A DNA stretch of 64,000 nt. It comes from Steromphala cineraria. Lineage: Eukaryota; Mollusca; Gastropoda; Trochida; Trochidae. The first letter of the stretch is position 1. The number at the start of each line of letters is the position of its first letter. Shown one piece after another: positions 23,544 to 36,314 of the stretch. The stretch is taken from positions 1,343,749-1,407,748 of the forward strand of contig OU744720.1 of assembly GCA_916613615.1 (NCBI GenBank), in the 5' to 3' direction. The notes beneath the pieces are model-generated. The model was not told where the DNA came from and made no database searches. It saw nothing but the letters and a program-made list of their open reading frames with translations. The position numbers were made by a program, and so were the translations under genes.

Positions 23544-23891
23544 TTATAATAATGTTTTTATATAAAGGAGAGAGACAAATTTAAAAGAAATAAGAATGCA
23601 ACAACAATTTGGACTGAAATAAGAAAAGTAGTTGACTCTTATTGCAGGTATGAGAGCATCAAGAGTGTGTAGGTTTAGGAGAGCTCTGTCCCTAAGTCTG
23701 TGTCCGGCAGTCATATAATAGACTAGATCCACCGACTGCCGCGTTGTCCTGGCTTGAGTCTCACTCACATGGGAGAGAAGGTATAACTGCATGTTTTGCT
23801 CCCAGCTCTGATATTCCTCTTCTCTTTGGTTGGATGTTTGTGAATGCTCTTTTTTGTTTGCTTTAAACCTGGACATTGTGCATTGCATCAT
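23544..23891 (-). pseudogene. Unassigned coding-like stretch, possible exon or gene remnant
   Basis: About 70 residues (EEEYQSWEQNMQLYLLSHVS onward to NLHTLDALIPA) have protein-like composition, unlike the low-complexity frames around them. An acceptor is not clear, and the frame runs into A/T-rich sequence downstream. No family was recognised. It may be an exon of a broken or unsampled gene, since it lies directly beside the old TTAA element. Confidence 0.3.
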
Positions 23892-23895
23892 TTGT

Positions 23896-24017
23896 TTGTT
23901 TATGTTGTGAGAGATTTACTTAGGATGCTGTTCATTGTTTATGTTGTGAGAGATTTACTTTGGATGCTGTTCATTGTTTATGTTGTGAGAGATTTACTTA
24001 GGATGCTGTTCATTGTT
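23896..24017 (+). repeat. Tandem repeat, 39 bases x 3
   Basis: Three copies of a 39-base unit contain TTATGTTGTGAGAGATTTAC. The 13-residue repeat read from it is a by-product, not a protein. Confidence 0.85.
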
Positions 24018-24086
24018 GTGTGTTGTGTCAGCATGTTGTTTTCATGTTTGGTTAGTTGGTGTAATTAATTCACCTATTAAACTGTT

Positions 24087-24287
24087 TTGAGGAAGTGTTT
24101 TGATGTTTGGTTCCAATCACTTCTGTACCCTGAATCCCGGACTCTGTCTATCCTGAACCTTCAATACAATAAGACAACAATCGACTCAGTGGATATACAA
24201 GGAGAAATCAAAAAGTTCATAGAACTGGTTACCAATATTCTAAGTTGGGACAATACAGACATGTCAAGATACAACAAGTATCAATGA
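24087..24287 (+). CDS. Unassigned coding-like stretch, possible terminal exon
   Basis: A 66-codon frame ends in a normal stop and has a mixed, protein-like composition (LLYPESRTLSILNLQYN, then EIKKFIELVTNILSWDN). AATAAA follows about 570 bases later (24860). No clear acceptor and no family were found. It may be a last exon or a processed remnant. Confidence 0.25.
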   Translation: MRKCFDVWFQSLLYPESRTLSILNLQYNKTTIDSVDIQGEIKKFIELVTNILSWDNTDMSRYNKYQ

Positions 24288-26521
24288 ATCAGAGAGTGAT
24301 ATGATTCAGTATGATTTAATGAGTGTATTTAATGGAAGAAGCCCAATACTATAATATACTATTGACAAACATCTTGATTTTTTGTTAAGGAAGCAGTTTT
24401 CAGTCAACCTTGCGAAACCTGATACAGACATTGTACTTTGATAAGTATTGGAGGTGTGTATATTGTCAGATTAAGTATTACAATTCTCAATATGTCAGTA
24501 TTATGAGTATATCATCACATCTCTTAGTCTCTTCCAAGATACTGGTCTATAAACTTATTGACTTCCGCGTGAATGTGTACTCAGTAACCACAAATACTGC
24601 TAACTGAGCAACACTGTCCCTGACTAAATGGTTACCATAATCAAATGATTTGTTAGTCCTTTTGTGGTCATTTTGACTTTTTGATATTTCTTATCTTGGG
24701 TTTATGTGTTATAGTTAAAGTATCTCTTGGTGACATGGGTGTTTGTTTGTGTGTGTGTCTTTTTTCAGTTTTCATCTGAGTTTGAGGTATTGACCATACC
24801 TGTATCTACATTGATTTTAATAGCTCATGCATATTACTATCAACTATTGTTATTCTGTGATAATAAAATCTTTGTTAATCAGCTGCTGGAAGGAAGGAAA
24901 ATTTAATTTGTTGAAGATGATTTGTCAGTTTCATTAATATACAACTTTTGAGTCCCTATTTCATGTACATCAAAATATGATTCACAGTAGCAGGGAATTG
25001 GAAAGACTTAGGCAATGGGTATTGTCTTGCTTTTTGGTAATTTTCTAATTTTCAGATGGGCCATTACTCATTTTATCAATAGTAAACTTCACACTTCATC
25101 CAACGTGCCTTTCCCAAGCACTGCATTAGAACAATATGTAGATATGTTTGTCAATATGTAGTGTTGAAAGAAAGCATCTCATTAAAGGAAGATTATTGAC
25201 TTTCCTTTTCCTCTTCTCTATAGGCTTTAATCAAGCTTCAGGAAGTATTCATTATTTGACATCCTGAATCTAACACATGTTTGAACTAGAAAATAGTGAT
25301 ATGTGAAGATTATATGTTCTAAGTATGACATATGTGGTCCTGTAATAAGTTAACATGGCATAATTGTAAAAGTCTTATTTTTTATCTCAAAGTGTTTATG
25401 TTTTTTGTTTCTAAGACTTTGTAAAGGAGTTAGAGAAATGTATAAATCAATTTGGTCAACAAAATGAATACTTCAGATTCTTATATGTATTATCGATCTC
25501 TCACAGCAGCTGTGAAGTTTTGACATTGATTGTTATTTGTATATTTATTGATTGATGGGAACAAGACTACTAAGAGCGAGCGAACCCTTGATACAGGATG
25601 TGATACACACCTTACGGTGGAGATGCGTAGCGGGTTCTACGTGCTTTAGGAATAATTTCCTGCTTCGTGCTGTCGAGGAATATTATCAGGGATTGGGAGG
25701 ACAGATTCATGGGCTATTTTGCACATTGGGGGTAAAATATGAAGTGAACTAATGATCTAACGGAAATGGCACATTTATTATTTAAAAAATTATTTAAAAA
25801 ACTTCAAAGTGGCCCTTGTCAAAAATGACTTTCACAATCCCTGATTCATCATAAAAACATGAAAACTTATAAGGTATCTTCAAAGTTACTGATTTAGCAC
25901 AATATGTTATTTAGTGTAGGAGAGTTAATACAGTTTTAAACTTCTAAAGAAACCAACCAATCCTAAACTTCTTTCCATGTGTAATATTCATCAGTCGTTT
26001 CCTTTACCTTTGCCTTTATTTTTATGCATGTACAATTGTATGTATTTTGTGTCAGGATATTATCTCATCTTCTTTATTCATACTGTATAACAAATTGATC
26101 ATTTTGTATTTGTATTTGGACTTTGCAATAAGTATCAAAATTTAACCAGGAAATCTTCAATTATGTCTTAAACATTTTTGAGAAAGAAAAAATTTCATTC
26201 AATATTTTGTTGAGAAATGGTTTTCATTAAACTCATGTAAAAATTAACTTCTGTTTGTGGTGTTTTCTCAATCGGCTATGTTGGTATGTCACAATAAACA
26301 AGACAAAACTATTTCGATTATCATTCATGAAAAGTTGCAGTGCCGCAGGGTAATGGTAATTACTATGATTGATAACAAGTGGATTCTTCTCAATATAATG
26401 AGCTCCCTTGGAGAACCACAAATTATTACTGAGATTATTAAACCAACCTCCATACGGTACTGATGGCATGGGAGCCATTTGGACAACCAAAAACAAAACT
26501 TTAGTGGCTGGGTGAAAAGGC

Positions 26522-26589
26522 AATCTAAATAAATTTAGATCAACAGTATGACCAAATATAAAACCTGTTGATCTTAATTTATTTAGATT
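26522..26589. repeat. Fold-back hairpin, 25-base arms
   Basis: AATCTAAATAAATTTAGATC is the start of a 25-base arm that returns inverted, with one mismatch, after an 18-base loop. Confidence 0.85.
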
Positions 26590-27685
26590 GGGTAAAAAGG
26601 CTGCCTAGGACAAAAGCCAACCACTTATTTATTATGATATGCTGAATGAAATGAATATGACAATACTATGTTATGATAATTCATTATTATTTAGTCATAT
26701 TAACCAACAATTATCTCAAGGAAACATTGGCGCTAGTACTGCTGAAATAATGCTCGAGCGGCATAAAACAATAACTCACCCACTAACTCACTCAAGAAAA
26801 CAAATAATTTGCCACAATTTTGCATGGTGTACAACTGTTTTGGATTCGTCCACACCCCGACCCCCCTCAGGTATGTCAGGAAACATGTTTAGTCTGACCA
26901 GTAAATTCTCCAAGACCTTGAGTTCCAGCCTCACCGGCCAAATGGTCCAGATGGTGCCATGGTTGTGGCTGTCAATCTGTCGGGTTTGGGTGTTTGATTA
27001 CTATTTGACTACCAGTCCAGATTTGATTTTTTTCACGGGTGTCATCTCTGGATTGATCGTGATCCGTAGTCTGTCAACTTACATTCTGACATTTTAGAAC
27101 TACAGAACACTGATAGCTCAACTTCCATAGAATCGGTCTTTTGTACAAAGAAGTTCTTTTGATCCTGACTTATTTCTTATAATACCTATGAGAGGTTCAG
27201 GGCTGGAGTGCTTCATCATGAATATTCTTATACTTGAGAGGCTAGATCTTAATCTTTGAGCTAATTTGAACTACACAACCAACAGATGACTATGTGTAAC
27301 TATTCTTCCAAATGTTAATATCCGCTGATCACCAAAAATATGAAACAATCGGTCTATTTTTCTTTAATTAGTTTTATGATATTCTTTTAATACTGAAGGG
27401 TTCTTGTCAAAAAATGCTATTTTAGTTTCTAGAAAACTTGAAAATATGCCACGACAAATTATGAGTTTAATTTATTACTCTCCCGTTGAAGATATCGCTG
27501 TTTAATAAATCTACAATGTTATTACACATTGTGTAATAACATCGCGCGCTGACCAAATGACGTGACGTATTGATGACGTCACAATTGTTAAGTATGACGT
27601 CATAATGTCAGCGGGCCGACCGCGACGGTCATGTTGGCGAATTTCTTTGTTTTTTTACAATGTTATTAAGCAAGTAATAAATAAA

Positions 27686-27824
27686 ATACTAAACTCGGTC
27701 CCGTTTCATAACAATTTTATGAAACTCGTGAATGGTATAGGTATTAAACTCGCTTTCGCTCGTTAAATACCAACCCATTCACTCGTTTCATAAATATGTT
27801 ATGAAACGGGACGTCGTTTAGTAT
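27686..27824. repeat. Fold-back hairpin, about 60-base arms
   Basis: The arms begin ATACTAAAC and end GTTTAGTAT. The inner parts CCCGTTTCATAACA and TGTTATGAAACGGG pair, as do the segments around CGTGAATGG and CCCATTCACTCG. The loop lies near AACTCGCTTTCGCTCGTT. Confidence 0.85.
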
Positions 27825-29020
27825 TCTCTATTTACACATGGATTTAAAAATTAAATTTAAACATAAAGCCGGTCGCTGTAGATTTTAACGAGTAGAACAG
27901 TAAAACTGTTAAGATATCTGATAATTTATTTCTGCTTACATTTAAGTACGACAATTCAAAATTAACTGACAAATATCTTCGACAATCGCTGTCACAAATG
28001 ACTATTAATTAAGCAGTTACGTGGGTGAACTGGGTTTTTTTCTTTTGTATACGGTGGTGATAATTCCTGAAAGGCAATTACGTATGGCTATATATATTAA
28101 AACCTTATTTAAAGGCGTCAGTATAACATCGTGAGAACAATGGTCGGAAAGAAATGTTGAAATATGATTAACCTGAGAGATGCTCTAATATCTAGATCTG
28201 TTTTTCGCTGTTGAAACAACCTCCCCTGCGTATGAATCTTTGTCTAAAGAACGTTGATAAGGTTATGGAGTTAAGCATTGATTCTTGTGAACAAAAGTTA
28301 TAAAGATTTAGATTTGCTGAGAATAACACTTTATGAGCTCGGTTTAGTTTCGATGTTTGAACAATATTTCAGTTGATGTTTCTGGTAGAAAAGTGAGTAA
28401 ACATTATCTAAGTTCTTGTACAATCATGACGTTGTCTAGCATTATCAAAATCTCTATTTCCTTCTTATAAATGGTACTTCCGTGTAGAAACTGGGGCAAC
28501 CATGACTCACTTTACAAACAGGAATTTAAAATGACATTACCATTGATTGTGCATGCCGCGCGTCACCGACACCTTTGGTAATGGCATTAACGATAGCAAG
28601 GATGTGGTTCTCGACACATTCTCTTTCGGAAACATTGATTATATACAAGTGATTATATTCATGTCTTAATATCACTTAAAAACATGTATTACATTTTTAA
28701 AAATGTCCCGTTTTAAAATGATATGCCAATGCCGAAACCTATGTCATTTCAACACTGACAGACTGATAATTGTTTGTTTTGATTAATAATATTATAAGGT
28801 ATTATGATGCTAGAGTTGAAATTTGCTAGAAACACAAATACCCGGTAATAAAATCCAAACAACTGTCACTGTTAAATAATCTGTTTGAATCAAATATTGA
28901 AGACGAATAGGAGGAGATAGCCTGATGATAAAGAACACATGCATAAAGATCATGCCAGATCACAATAGATTGAACACCATGATTGAAACAATTACGTTCA
29001 CCATTCAATATCAAAGTAAG

Positions 29021-29760
29021 TTGTACAATTTACATGTACAAGGGGACAAAGGTTGAACAATTTACATGAAGAATGGGACAAAGGTTTAACAATTTACATT
29101 ACAGGTGGACGAAAAATTGAACAATTCTCATGAACAAGGGGACGAAAGGTTGGACAATTTACATGTACAAGGGGACTAAAGGTTGGACAATTTACATGTA
29201 CAGGGTGACTAAAGGTTGAACAATTTACAAAGGTTGAACAACGTACATGTTTATGGTGACGAAAGGTTGAACAATTTACATGTGCAAGGGGACGAAAGGT
29301 TGAACAATTTACATGTACAAGGTGACGAAAGGTTGAACAATTTACATGACATGGGGATGAAAGGTTGAACAGTTCTCATGTACAGGGTTCCGAAAGGTTG
29401 AACAATTTACATGACTTGGGGATGAAAGGTTGAACAATTCTCATGTACAAAAGTGAAAGATTGAACAATTTACATGACATGGGGACGAAACGTTGAACAA
29501 TTTACATAAACAGAGTGACGAAGGCTTGAACAATTTACACGTATAAGGGGGTGAAATGTTGGACAATTTACATGTACAAGGGGATGAAAGGTTGATCAAT
29601 TTACAAAGGTTGAACAATGTACATGTTTAAGGAACGAAAGTTGAACGATTTACAAAGCTTGAACAATGTACTTGTTTAAGGGGACGAAAGGTTGAACAAT
29701 TTAGAAAGCTTCAACAATGTCTATGGGGACTTCAATTTACATGTACCAGGAGCAAAAGGT
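29021..29760 (+). repeat. Minisatellite, about 33-base unit, degenerate
   Basis: About 20 units follow the pattern GGTTGAACAATTTACATGTA followed by CAAGGGGACGAAA. Units differ by substitutions and short deletions, so the array is old. No gene lies in it. Confidence 0.95.
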
Positions 29761-30431
29761 TGAATACCATGCCAGCGAGTAAGAGATTAAAGACCATGCC
29801 AGGAAACACAATTTTAACATCGAGCTAATTATCAAAAGTTTGACGACCATGCCATTCAATTACTTTACCAGTTGAATGAAATATCATGCCGAACCACAAT
29901 ATCAACAACATGTCAGTTTATCAAATTACGTCTATTTACATTGTATATATGTGTATTGGTATATAGACTGCAAACTAAACGAATGCATTTACTTACCATA
30001 CTAGCTGAGCAAAACGTCTATCCTTTCTATTGAAGACCCGAAGTATTTTTGTAATTAGGGTCATTCCAACATTTTGAATTGCCTCTCAAAGAAACCCAAA
30101 GAACAAATGATTCCACTGCTTCAATGTACCTAAAGGTAAAACAGTACGTGCGTGACTCACGGGAAGTAAGAAATAAAAAAACTTTACCAGGCACTCGATT
30201 AGAAGAAAGCAGGCAAGAAACTGCAATGCGAATCTCCTGAAACAATGTTGTACTAAAGCAAACCCAAGGTAAGACCTCTGGTCATCACAACCGTGAGACA
30301 ACTACACAGCAGGCCTATATATTGCGATTGAAGTTTGTAGAAACAGGGCGCCATGTTGTTTTATATCAGTTTCGCTTTAACTGTCTTAAGACAGCTATTT
30401 TGGATGTCATAAGCAATTACATACATAATTA

Positions 30432-31816
30432 ACAGCAAAAGAAACGCAAGTTAAACCTAACCAGTTAGCAAAATCCACAATTTTAAACATATTACATTGA
30501 CGTTATGCAAAAAACAACAGACATTTTATTAAATTCACTGAGGAAAATAATTTTTTTTAAATCAAACAACCATTTGTAAGGACTTCACACCCAGACTGGG
30601 AAAATTCATAACACAATATTCACAAATACTTACTCAGTAACGAGTGTGACCCCTATTGGCTGCAACACACGCAGTACAACGAGGTCTCATTGAGTCCACA
30701 AGAAGTCCACAATTGTGAAAGAATGCCTGGGTGATTTGATTCCATGATCGATTGGTGCGAAGTCTTGAGACAAGGAAGGCCAAGGCAGTACAGCAATATT
30801 GTTCATCCTCAGGAAGTTGATGGAGACACCTGCTATATGGGGACGAGCATTATCCTGCTGGAACCAGTGGAGTCGAGGATGGGCTTGGAGCAGAGACACA
30901 GCATGGTTTTGCAGAACTTCGTCTCTGTAGACAACAGCAGTCACACGTTGTCGGAACACATGCAGTTCTGTTCTGTGATGGCAACTGAAGGCTCCCAACA
31001 CCATGGCGCTTCCTTCTCTCTCCCCAGGGTTAGCGTCTTCTCCATAGTCGGTTTCGACCATCAGCGTGCAACAGGTTGAATCTCAACTCATCAGAAAAGA
31101 CATCATGTTGCTTATAATGACGTCGCCAATGCTAATGTTGCCATGGCCACTGTAGAAGTTTGCGATGACGTAGCGTCAGCATCGGTCCGACGTAAGGGCG
31201 TCGTCAAATGATCCCCGCCGCTCGCAGACGTCGACGAACGGTGTCTGCTGAGATGTTAAGACGTGGCCCTTGAATGGTTGCAGCCGCCTGCGGTGCTTGC
31301 TGTTGAAGGTTCCGAAGATGAGTGAACCGGATGTACCGATCTTGGGACGGCGTTGTCACCCTCGGTCGTCCTCTAAGTGGTCGATCTTGAACATAATGTT
31401 TGGTGATACCTTGTCCGAAGTCTAGTGATGGTTGTTAGATGACAGCATACGTGCCCGACCACTGAGCCATGTCCAACATTTCAATGGCAATTCATTAGAT
31501 CTAATCGTTTAGGCATGGCATGATCTGGCTTTCTTCTTCGAAACAATTGTTGAAAGTTAAACGTTTTGTTAATGTCCCGACTTTTAAAGGGCACATCCAG
31601 CGAGAATTTCTTATCTATTGGGTGATACACGAAGAATTTATGCAAAATATGCAAAAACATGGAAACTGTTGCGTTTTGACGACTTGCTCATGAATCACCT
31701 GAACATGATTAAAACCAGTTTGGATGACGTCTTTTTTTGTTAATGGCATTTTCTATTTTACCAAAAATTATACAGTGTTGTTACGTGCAATAAAGAAAAT
31801 TTGCGTTTCTTTTGCT
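30432..31816 (-). mobile_element. Tc1-like transposon, decayed
   Basis: Inverted ends AGCAAAAGAAACGCAA bound 1385 bases. A TA is still seen at the right side; the left flank has changed. A broken transposase lies inside on the minus strand. Confidence 0.85.
30687..31400 (-). pseudogene. Tc1 transposase pseudogene
   Basis: The longest surviving frame (30687-31061) includes HWFQQDNARPHIAG, the second catalytic Asp motif of Tc1 transposases. Where NPIEHLWD would stand, the text reads FAPIDHGI, so the catalytic Glu is lost. Upstream the N-terminal half is spread over several frames with stops. Confidence 0.85.
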
Positions 31817-33735
31817 AGCGCTGTTAAGTATATATTACCACTGCAATTAAGAAAGCTTGGTGTAATTTGGATACTTCATTATGGTCTCATTGATACTAAA
31901 AGAAACTTTGTTGCAAGGAAAGCCAAATTAACTGATCTACCCGAAGACACATTGTACATTTCCAATGCGATTAGGATTTGGTTGACAGAACTTTTTGAGG
32001 ACCATGTTTCAAATGCTGTAGAGGAGTTTTATTGAGGTTTAAAGGTCTGCCTCTGGCTTGTTGCACAGACTGACATGGTGTATACTTTAGCCTACAGCAA
32101 ACTCGGATGTGATTTCAACAACTCTCCCGATTAATAATCCCAATTTGGTAGTGTCGAAATGTATCTTTATGCTCACTTTACAACATTTTTTTACTAAAAT
32201 ACTTTGGCACGCAGTGTCACGAATCGTTCTCTGAAGATTATGGGAGCAACCTCGTGTGATACTTATCATGTTTGATCATTGTTAACTTACGTTGACCAGA
32301 GGCAAGTACTTTGTTCAAGTATAATGATGTATAATGTGTGTTTATTCTGAACAACAGGGCACGGCTGATTCTAAAAGCATTCAACAGATGCCGGTTGCCG
32401 CTTGAGTGGTCGAGTGAAACAAGCTCCTGTGTTTAAGTATGGAAGAGGGGGGGTCGAAGAGAGAGAGGTCGAGTGAAAAAACGGAGATAAAATCAGACAT
32501 TTCACAGTAGACTGCTCACTCACACGTGATGACGTCACGCCTTGAGGGCTTCAAAAGCATAGATACATGTAAATATTGAAACCTGAAACCAAAACATGGT
32601 ACTAGACCTTCAAGTTCAATAGTTTTCCAAATATATCCCAAGTAATGCACCATTTCTTCACTATTCAAACTGGATATTTTGAATGCGATATCGTATTAAC
32701 TGTTCTGAATGTCACATTTTGGGCCCAGGGACTGGACATTTTTGAAGGAATTTGCTGTAATAGTACTTGAGTTTTCGGACGCCCATAGAATAAAATGCAA
32801 GATGTGCATAAATTCAAATAAAACACAATAGCGGATACAACAATGTACAAAAAGATGTTTGGATGTGCAATCGTTTCACCATGGTTACTGTACCCCTACC
32901 ACATCCACCCGTCCAGCAACCCTAGAACCACTCCCCCACCCCTCCATACACACACACACTAGCCCCCACCCCTTCAGCCACCCTAGGAACACACCCCCAC
33001 CCCCACCCCTCCAGCCACCCTAGGACCACACCCCCACCCCCACCCCTCCTGCCACCCTAAGACCACACCCCACCCCTCAACCCACACACTAACCCCCCTC
33101 ACCAAAACACATGTATTCCTCATAAATTAAATACACAGCTCAGATCCAGGTCGCAGCGAGAGATAAGAGGAGTGTTTAAACAGGCTACACGACGGGACCA
33201 TATAACTGGTTGACCCACTACAAAAGGTGTGCCCGGCCTGAAAACAGCTTGTACAATACACGGGACACGTCAGAATATTCAGTGTCACAGACACACGTTG
33301 GATTCACTGCCCAGCTGTTCTGAATCTGGCTGTGGTCGTCTGAATATGGTTATATCTGAACATTGTTCAGAAATATCCTACTGGGTATTTTCCAGAAGGA
33401 ACTGAATAATGATAGAATAACGCATAACTATAAAACAACAGTGTCATAAATAACACTTAAACGTCGACTGACGGTAGAGTCGATATAAGGGCCGGCAACC
33501 AATAAATGTTCAATCAATAAACAACTCGTATGAAAACCCTCGTCTCAACCGGAAACATTATGACTCTTTCTTACTGTGACACATATAGGAAAGATAAACC
33601 ATCCCTTCACATTCTCTTCATTACACCTAGTCTCTATATATATAGCTATTCCTTGAAGGACGCTATCTCTCATAGCTGTCGATACCTTCACATTGACCGA
33701 CCCACAGCTCAGCGCAGTGCGTGTACCACCTAGCG
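31817..33735. other. No gene seen; C-rich block at 32885-33110
   Basis: The frame at 31724-32035 begins inside the Tc1 remnant and has no splice or family support. At 32885-33110 there are repeats of CACCCCCACCCCTCC with CAGCCACCCTAGGA. The G-rich complement could form quadruplexes. A TATA-like run at about 33634-33646 could belong to an upstream exon of the Ig gene. Confidence 0.45.
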
Positions 33736-33754
33736 GACCCTACAGCTCACTACC

Positions 33755-33806
33755 CGCTACCCACCCACCTACCCACCTACCCACCTACCCACCTACCCAC
33801 CTACCC
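33755..33806 (+). repeat. Short tandem repeat (ACCCACCT)n
   Basis: About six units of CTACCCAC/CTACCCACC lie in a C-rich tract. About 130 bases downstream, AGTAAG|GTAAGAAC (near 33938) is a good donor and may end a 5' untranslated exon of the Ig gene. Confidence 0.8.
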
Positions 33807-34024
33807 TCCCCCTAGTTCACCTAGTCTCACCTCGGGTCACTATACTGGGTTGGATATCATGACGGACTAATTTGGAGTTGACTCTGTCAAGGCAAGGGGA
33901 GCCATACTTCATATCTGAAACTGTAGACGTAATTAGTAAGGTAAGAACTGTCCTGTCTTCTGTTTACTGTTTAATCCAACCAACACCTGTGCTGTGAGAA
34001 TGTACAGTTATGTTAATATACAAA

Positions 34025-34172
34025 ACGTCATACGTGTGCATTTGGGTCGTTTGTATTGAACGAGTAGATGTCATGGACGGGAGGAACAACGAGTTCGAAG
34101 AACGAGTTGTTTCTCCGCGTCCATGACATCTTCGAGTTCAATACAAACGACCCAAATGCACACGTATGACGT
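34025..34172. repeat. Fold-back hairpin, about 55-base arms
   Basis: ACGTCATACGTGTGCATTTG at the left is matched by its exact inverse at the right end. The arms stay paired through GTCGTTTGTATTGAA and then imperfectly through ATGTCATGGACG to a short loop near 34095. Confidence 0.9.
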
Positions 34173-34805
34173 TCTGTATTTATTATATACTCTCTTTTTA
34201 GCCTTTTTAAAAGTAATTTTGAATTGCGTAAAAAATCCGAGACGTCGCACTGCGCATTGATACATAATGCAAAGAAGGCGATTACCTATGACACGCTCGA
34301 CTGATGATTTGATACCTCAATTATCCGTTTATTTTCTCATTACTTTGCGTAGTTAAACGTAGGAGGCAATTCTATCAAGTGTGAAAACTAAATACAGTGA
34401 TAAAAGTTTATCCTTAGTTATTATTTATAAAGTCTGAATATGATAAACGTAAGTTCAGGATTCCGAACGACGGGATCCTTTCAAACGACGTCACCATGGA
34501 AATGACGTCATAATCGTTGTAGGCTATGACGTCTTAAGGGCCCAGTGTCGCTGGCGATGTTCTCGGAGTTTTGTTTAGGATTTCCTTTTTTATAGTGTTT
34601 TGCAGTTTCTTTACTGACGATAACACTAGTTTCTCACTATATCATTCTTCAATATCATATCAAAAAGGAGGTTTGTTACCAATGCATGGAGATCCGTCAA
34701 ATCCGGTGTTCTAATTAGGAAAATGATTGTTACGTACGGAAAATTCCGAGAATTGCCGAAGCTGAAAAAAAGTAGAACCGGCAGGCGTGCAATACGGATT
34801 CTGGA

Positions 34806-34843
34806 GTGCAATACGGAATTTGAAGACGTATTCCGTATTGCAC
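34806..34843. repeat. Short hairpin
   Basis: GTGCAATACGGAAT and ATTCCGTATTGCAC are inverted copies about 10 bases apart. A further partial copy of the arm lies just upstream (near 34788). Confidence 0.8.
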
Positions 34844-34931
34844 CCTTGTATTACTATCATAAGATTACATGAGTATATAATAATGTACAAACCTCAGCTC
34901 AGGTTAAATCGTTTTAAGTGGATATAAGTAA

Positions 34932-35062
34932 ATAGAGAATCTCACCCAAGTGTCTTCTGATATCAAATATATCAACACAAGTTGATAAAAGTAACAAATT
35001 TTACTTTTATCAACGAGTGTTGATATATTTGATATCAGAAGACACGAGGGTGAGATTCTATT
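34932..35062. repeat. Fold-back hairpin, about 60-base arms
   Basis: The arms begin ATAGAGAATCTCACCC and GGGTGAGATTCTAT. They pair almost completely through GTGTCTTCTGATATC, ATATATCAACAC and TTGATAAAAGTAA to a loop of a few bases. Confidence 0.9.
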
Positions 35063-36289
35063 TATCATCAAAAATCATTTTTCATCACATTAGCATGCCA
35101 TCATTAAGCGGATATGACACACATATCAGAAGCTAGCATTATAAAGCGAATACAGAAGAAATTCATTTCAAGCTGCCATTACAACAGGTTATATCGAACA
35201 CCTTCATTTGAACAAGAATTATCAAGTGAATATATACAGAACTCATTCGTGTAGACTATAATGAATCTACTATCGGGTACCTTTATTTGAAACTTACGTC
35301 ATAGAACGAACAACGGATACTATAGAACAGAGAGAATGTAGAACACCTTCATTTGAAGTTTGCATTGTATAGCAATTAATAAACGTTTTCATTAACAACT
35401 TTTAGGTACCCTTTGTTTTGATATATGGTTTGTTTTCAAATAATTTAATTGAATATCCGTATCCAAGATTCTTTTCAGAAACGTTATAATCCCATATTTA
35501 GCATAGACTGAATGAGTAAATACATGTATGCTGAGTGAGTCACTGTTTAAACAGCGGTGATCCTACATGTACAGTTAACCCGGACACTAGCTGTGGGTAG
35601 GTAGGCTGCACACCGTTATGTGTCCTGCTGTATGCTACCTGCAGTAGGTCGGTCCGTGAGAAGACCCATACTGATGCAGTCTCTATTGTGGTGTACACGC
35701 TAACCTATTGTTTCTACTACTCAGCTTGTTCTGTGTGAAACTCTAACTGTATTGTATATTATATATATCGAGTTGAACAAAGAGACACAGGCTTTCACTC
35801 CCGTCTCAATGTCCTGTAAATATATACATGAGTTAAGACACGCAGTTTCAACTGTAATGTCTTTGCATGTGTCGTGTCTGTCACTCAGTTTATTTCAGTG
35901 CTGGAGTAACAGCTGTCGACTCTAGAGCCCTGTGTGCTGTCTGTGATTACAAGGAAAGCAATAATTCCGAATGATTATTTCTCTATTGTGAAGACACACA
36001 ATGTGCAGCTAGCAATATTTGCACATGTTCTTACTGAAGTAACACTGCAGCTCTTATCACAATCACTATCACGCTCCTCCATTGCAGGTTAGAATCATGT
36101 TCATATCAAGACGTTTATTTACTTTTTGACTCAAGAATGATATATGCGTTTCCTGTTAACCCATGCGGAAATATAGTATGCAAATGAGCAACCTTGTATG
36201 TGACAGAAATTGCACCTTGAGTTCAGTGGTATGACGTCACAAACCAACATGTGACATCTCTACCACGACATGTTTTTCCTGTTTTTCAG
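35063..36289. other. Upstream region of the Ig-superfamily gene, no exon assigned
   Basis: AT-rich DNA with no coding frame. An acceptor (TTTTTCAG) at its end shows that an untranslated exon lies further upstream. Confidence 0.4.
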
Positions 36290-36314
36290 GTGCAAAGTCT
36301 CCTAACAACCAACC

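Larger units (their letters stand above)
24300..29015. other. Gene-poor AT-rich stretch
   Basis: No convincing gene was found. It holds two fold-back hairpins (26522-26589 and 27686-27824) and a block at 27550-27615 with several TGACGTCA-like words. That block resembles 34487-34550 and is bounded by the repeated word ACAATGTTATTA. Frames at 26233-26523 (minus) and 26639-27097 (plus) look partly protein-like but have no supporting splice sites. Confidence 0.4.

Noticed and set aside
26233..26523. Minus-strand frame with YGGWFNNLSN, recalling the start of dual oxidase peroxidase domains
   Set aside because: Only about ten residues resemble the family; no heme-site or other peroxidase motif and no splice sites nearby.
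26639..27097. 152-codon plus-strand frame with a hydrophobic end
   Set aside because: Similar coding-like traces appear in another frame with stops; no family match or splice support. Perhaps old pseudogene DNA.
31724..32035. 103-codon plus-strand frame
   Set aside because: Starts inside the Tc1 remnant; no family, no splice sites, and AT-rich composition.
33755..33806. Telomere-like C-rich repeat
   Set aside because: The unit is CTACCCAC, not CCCTAA; it is a local short tandem repeat.
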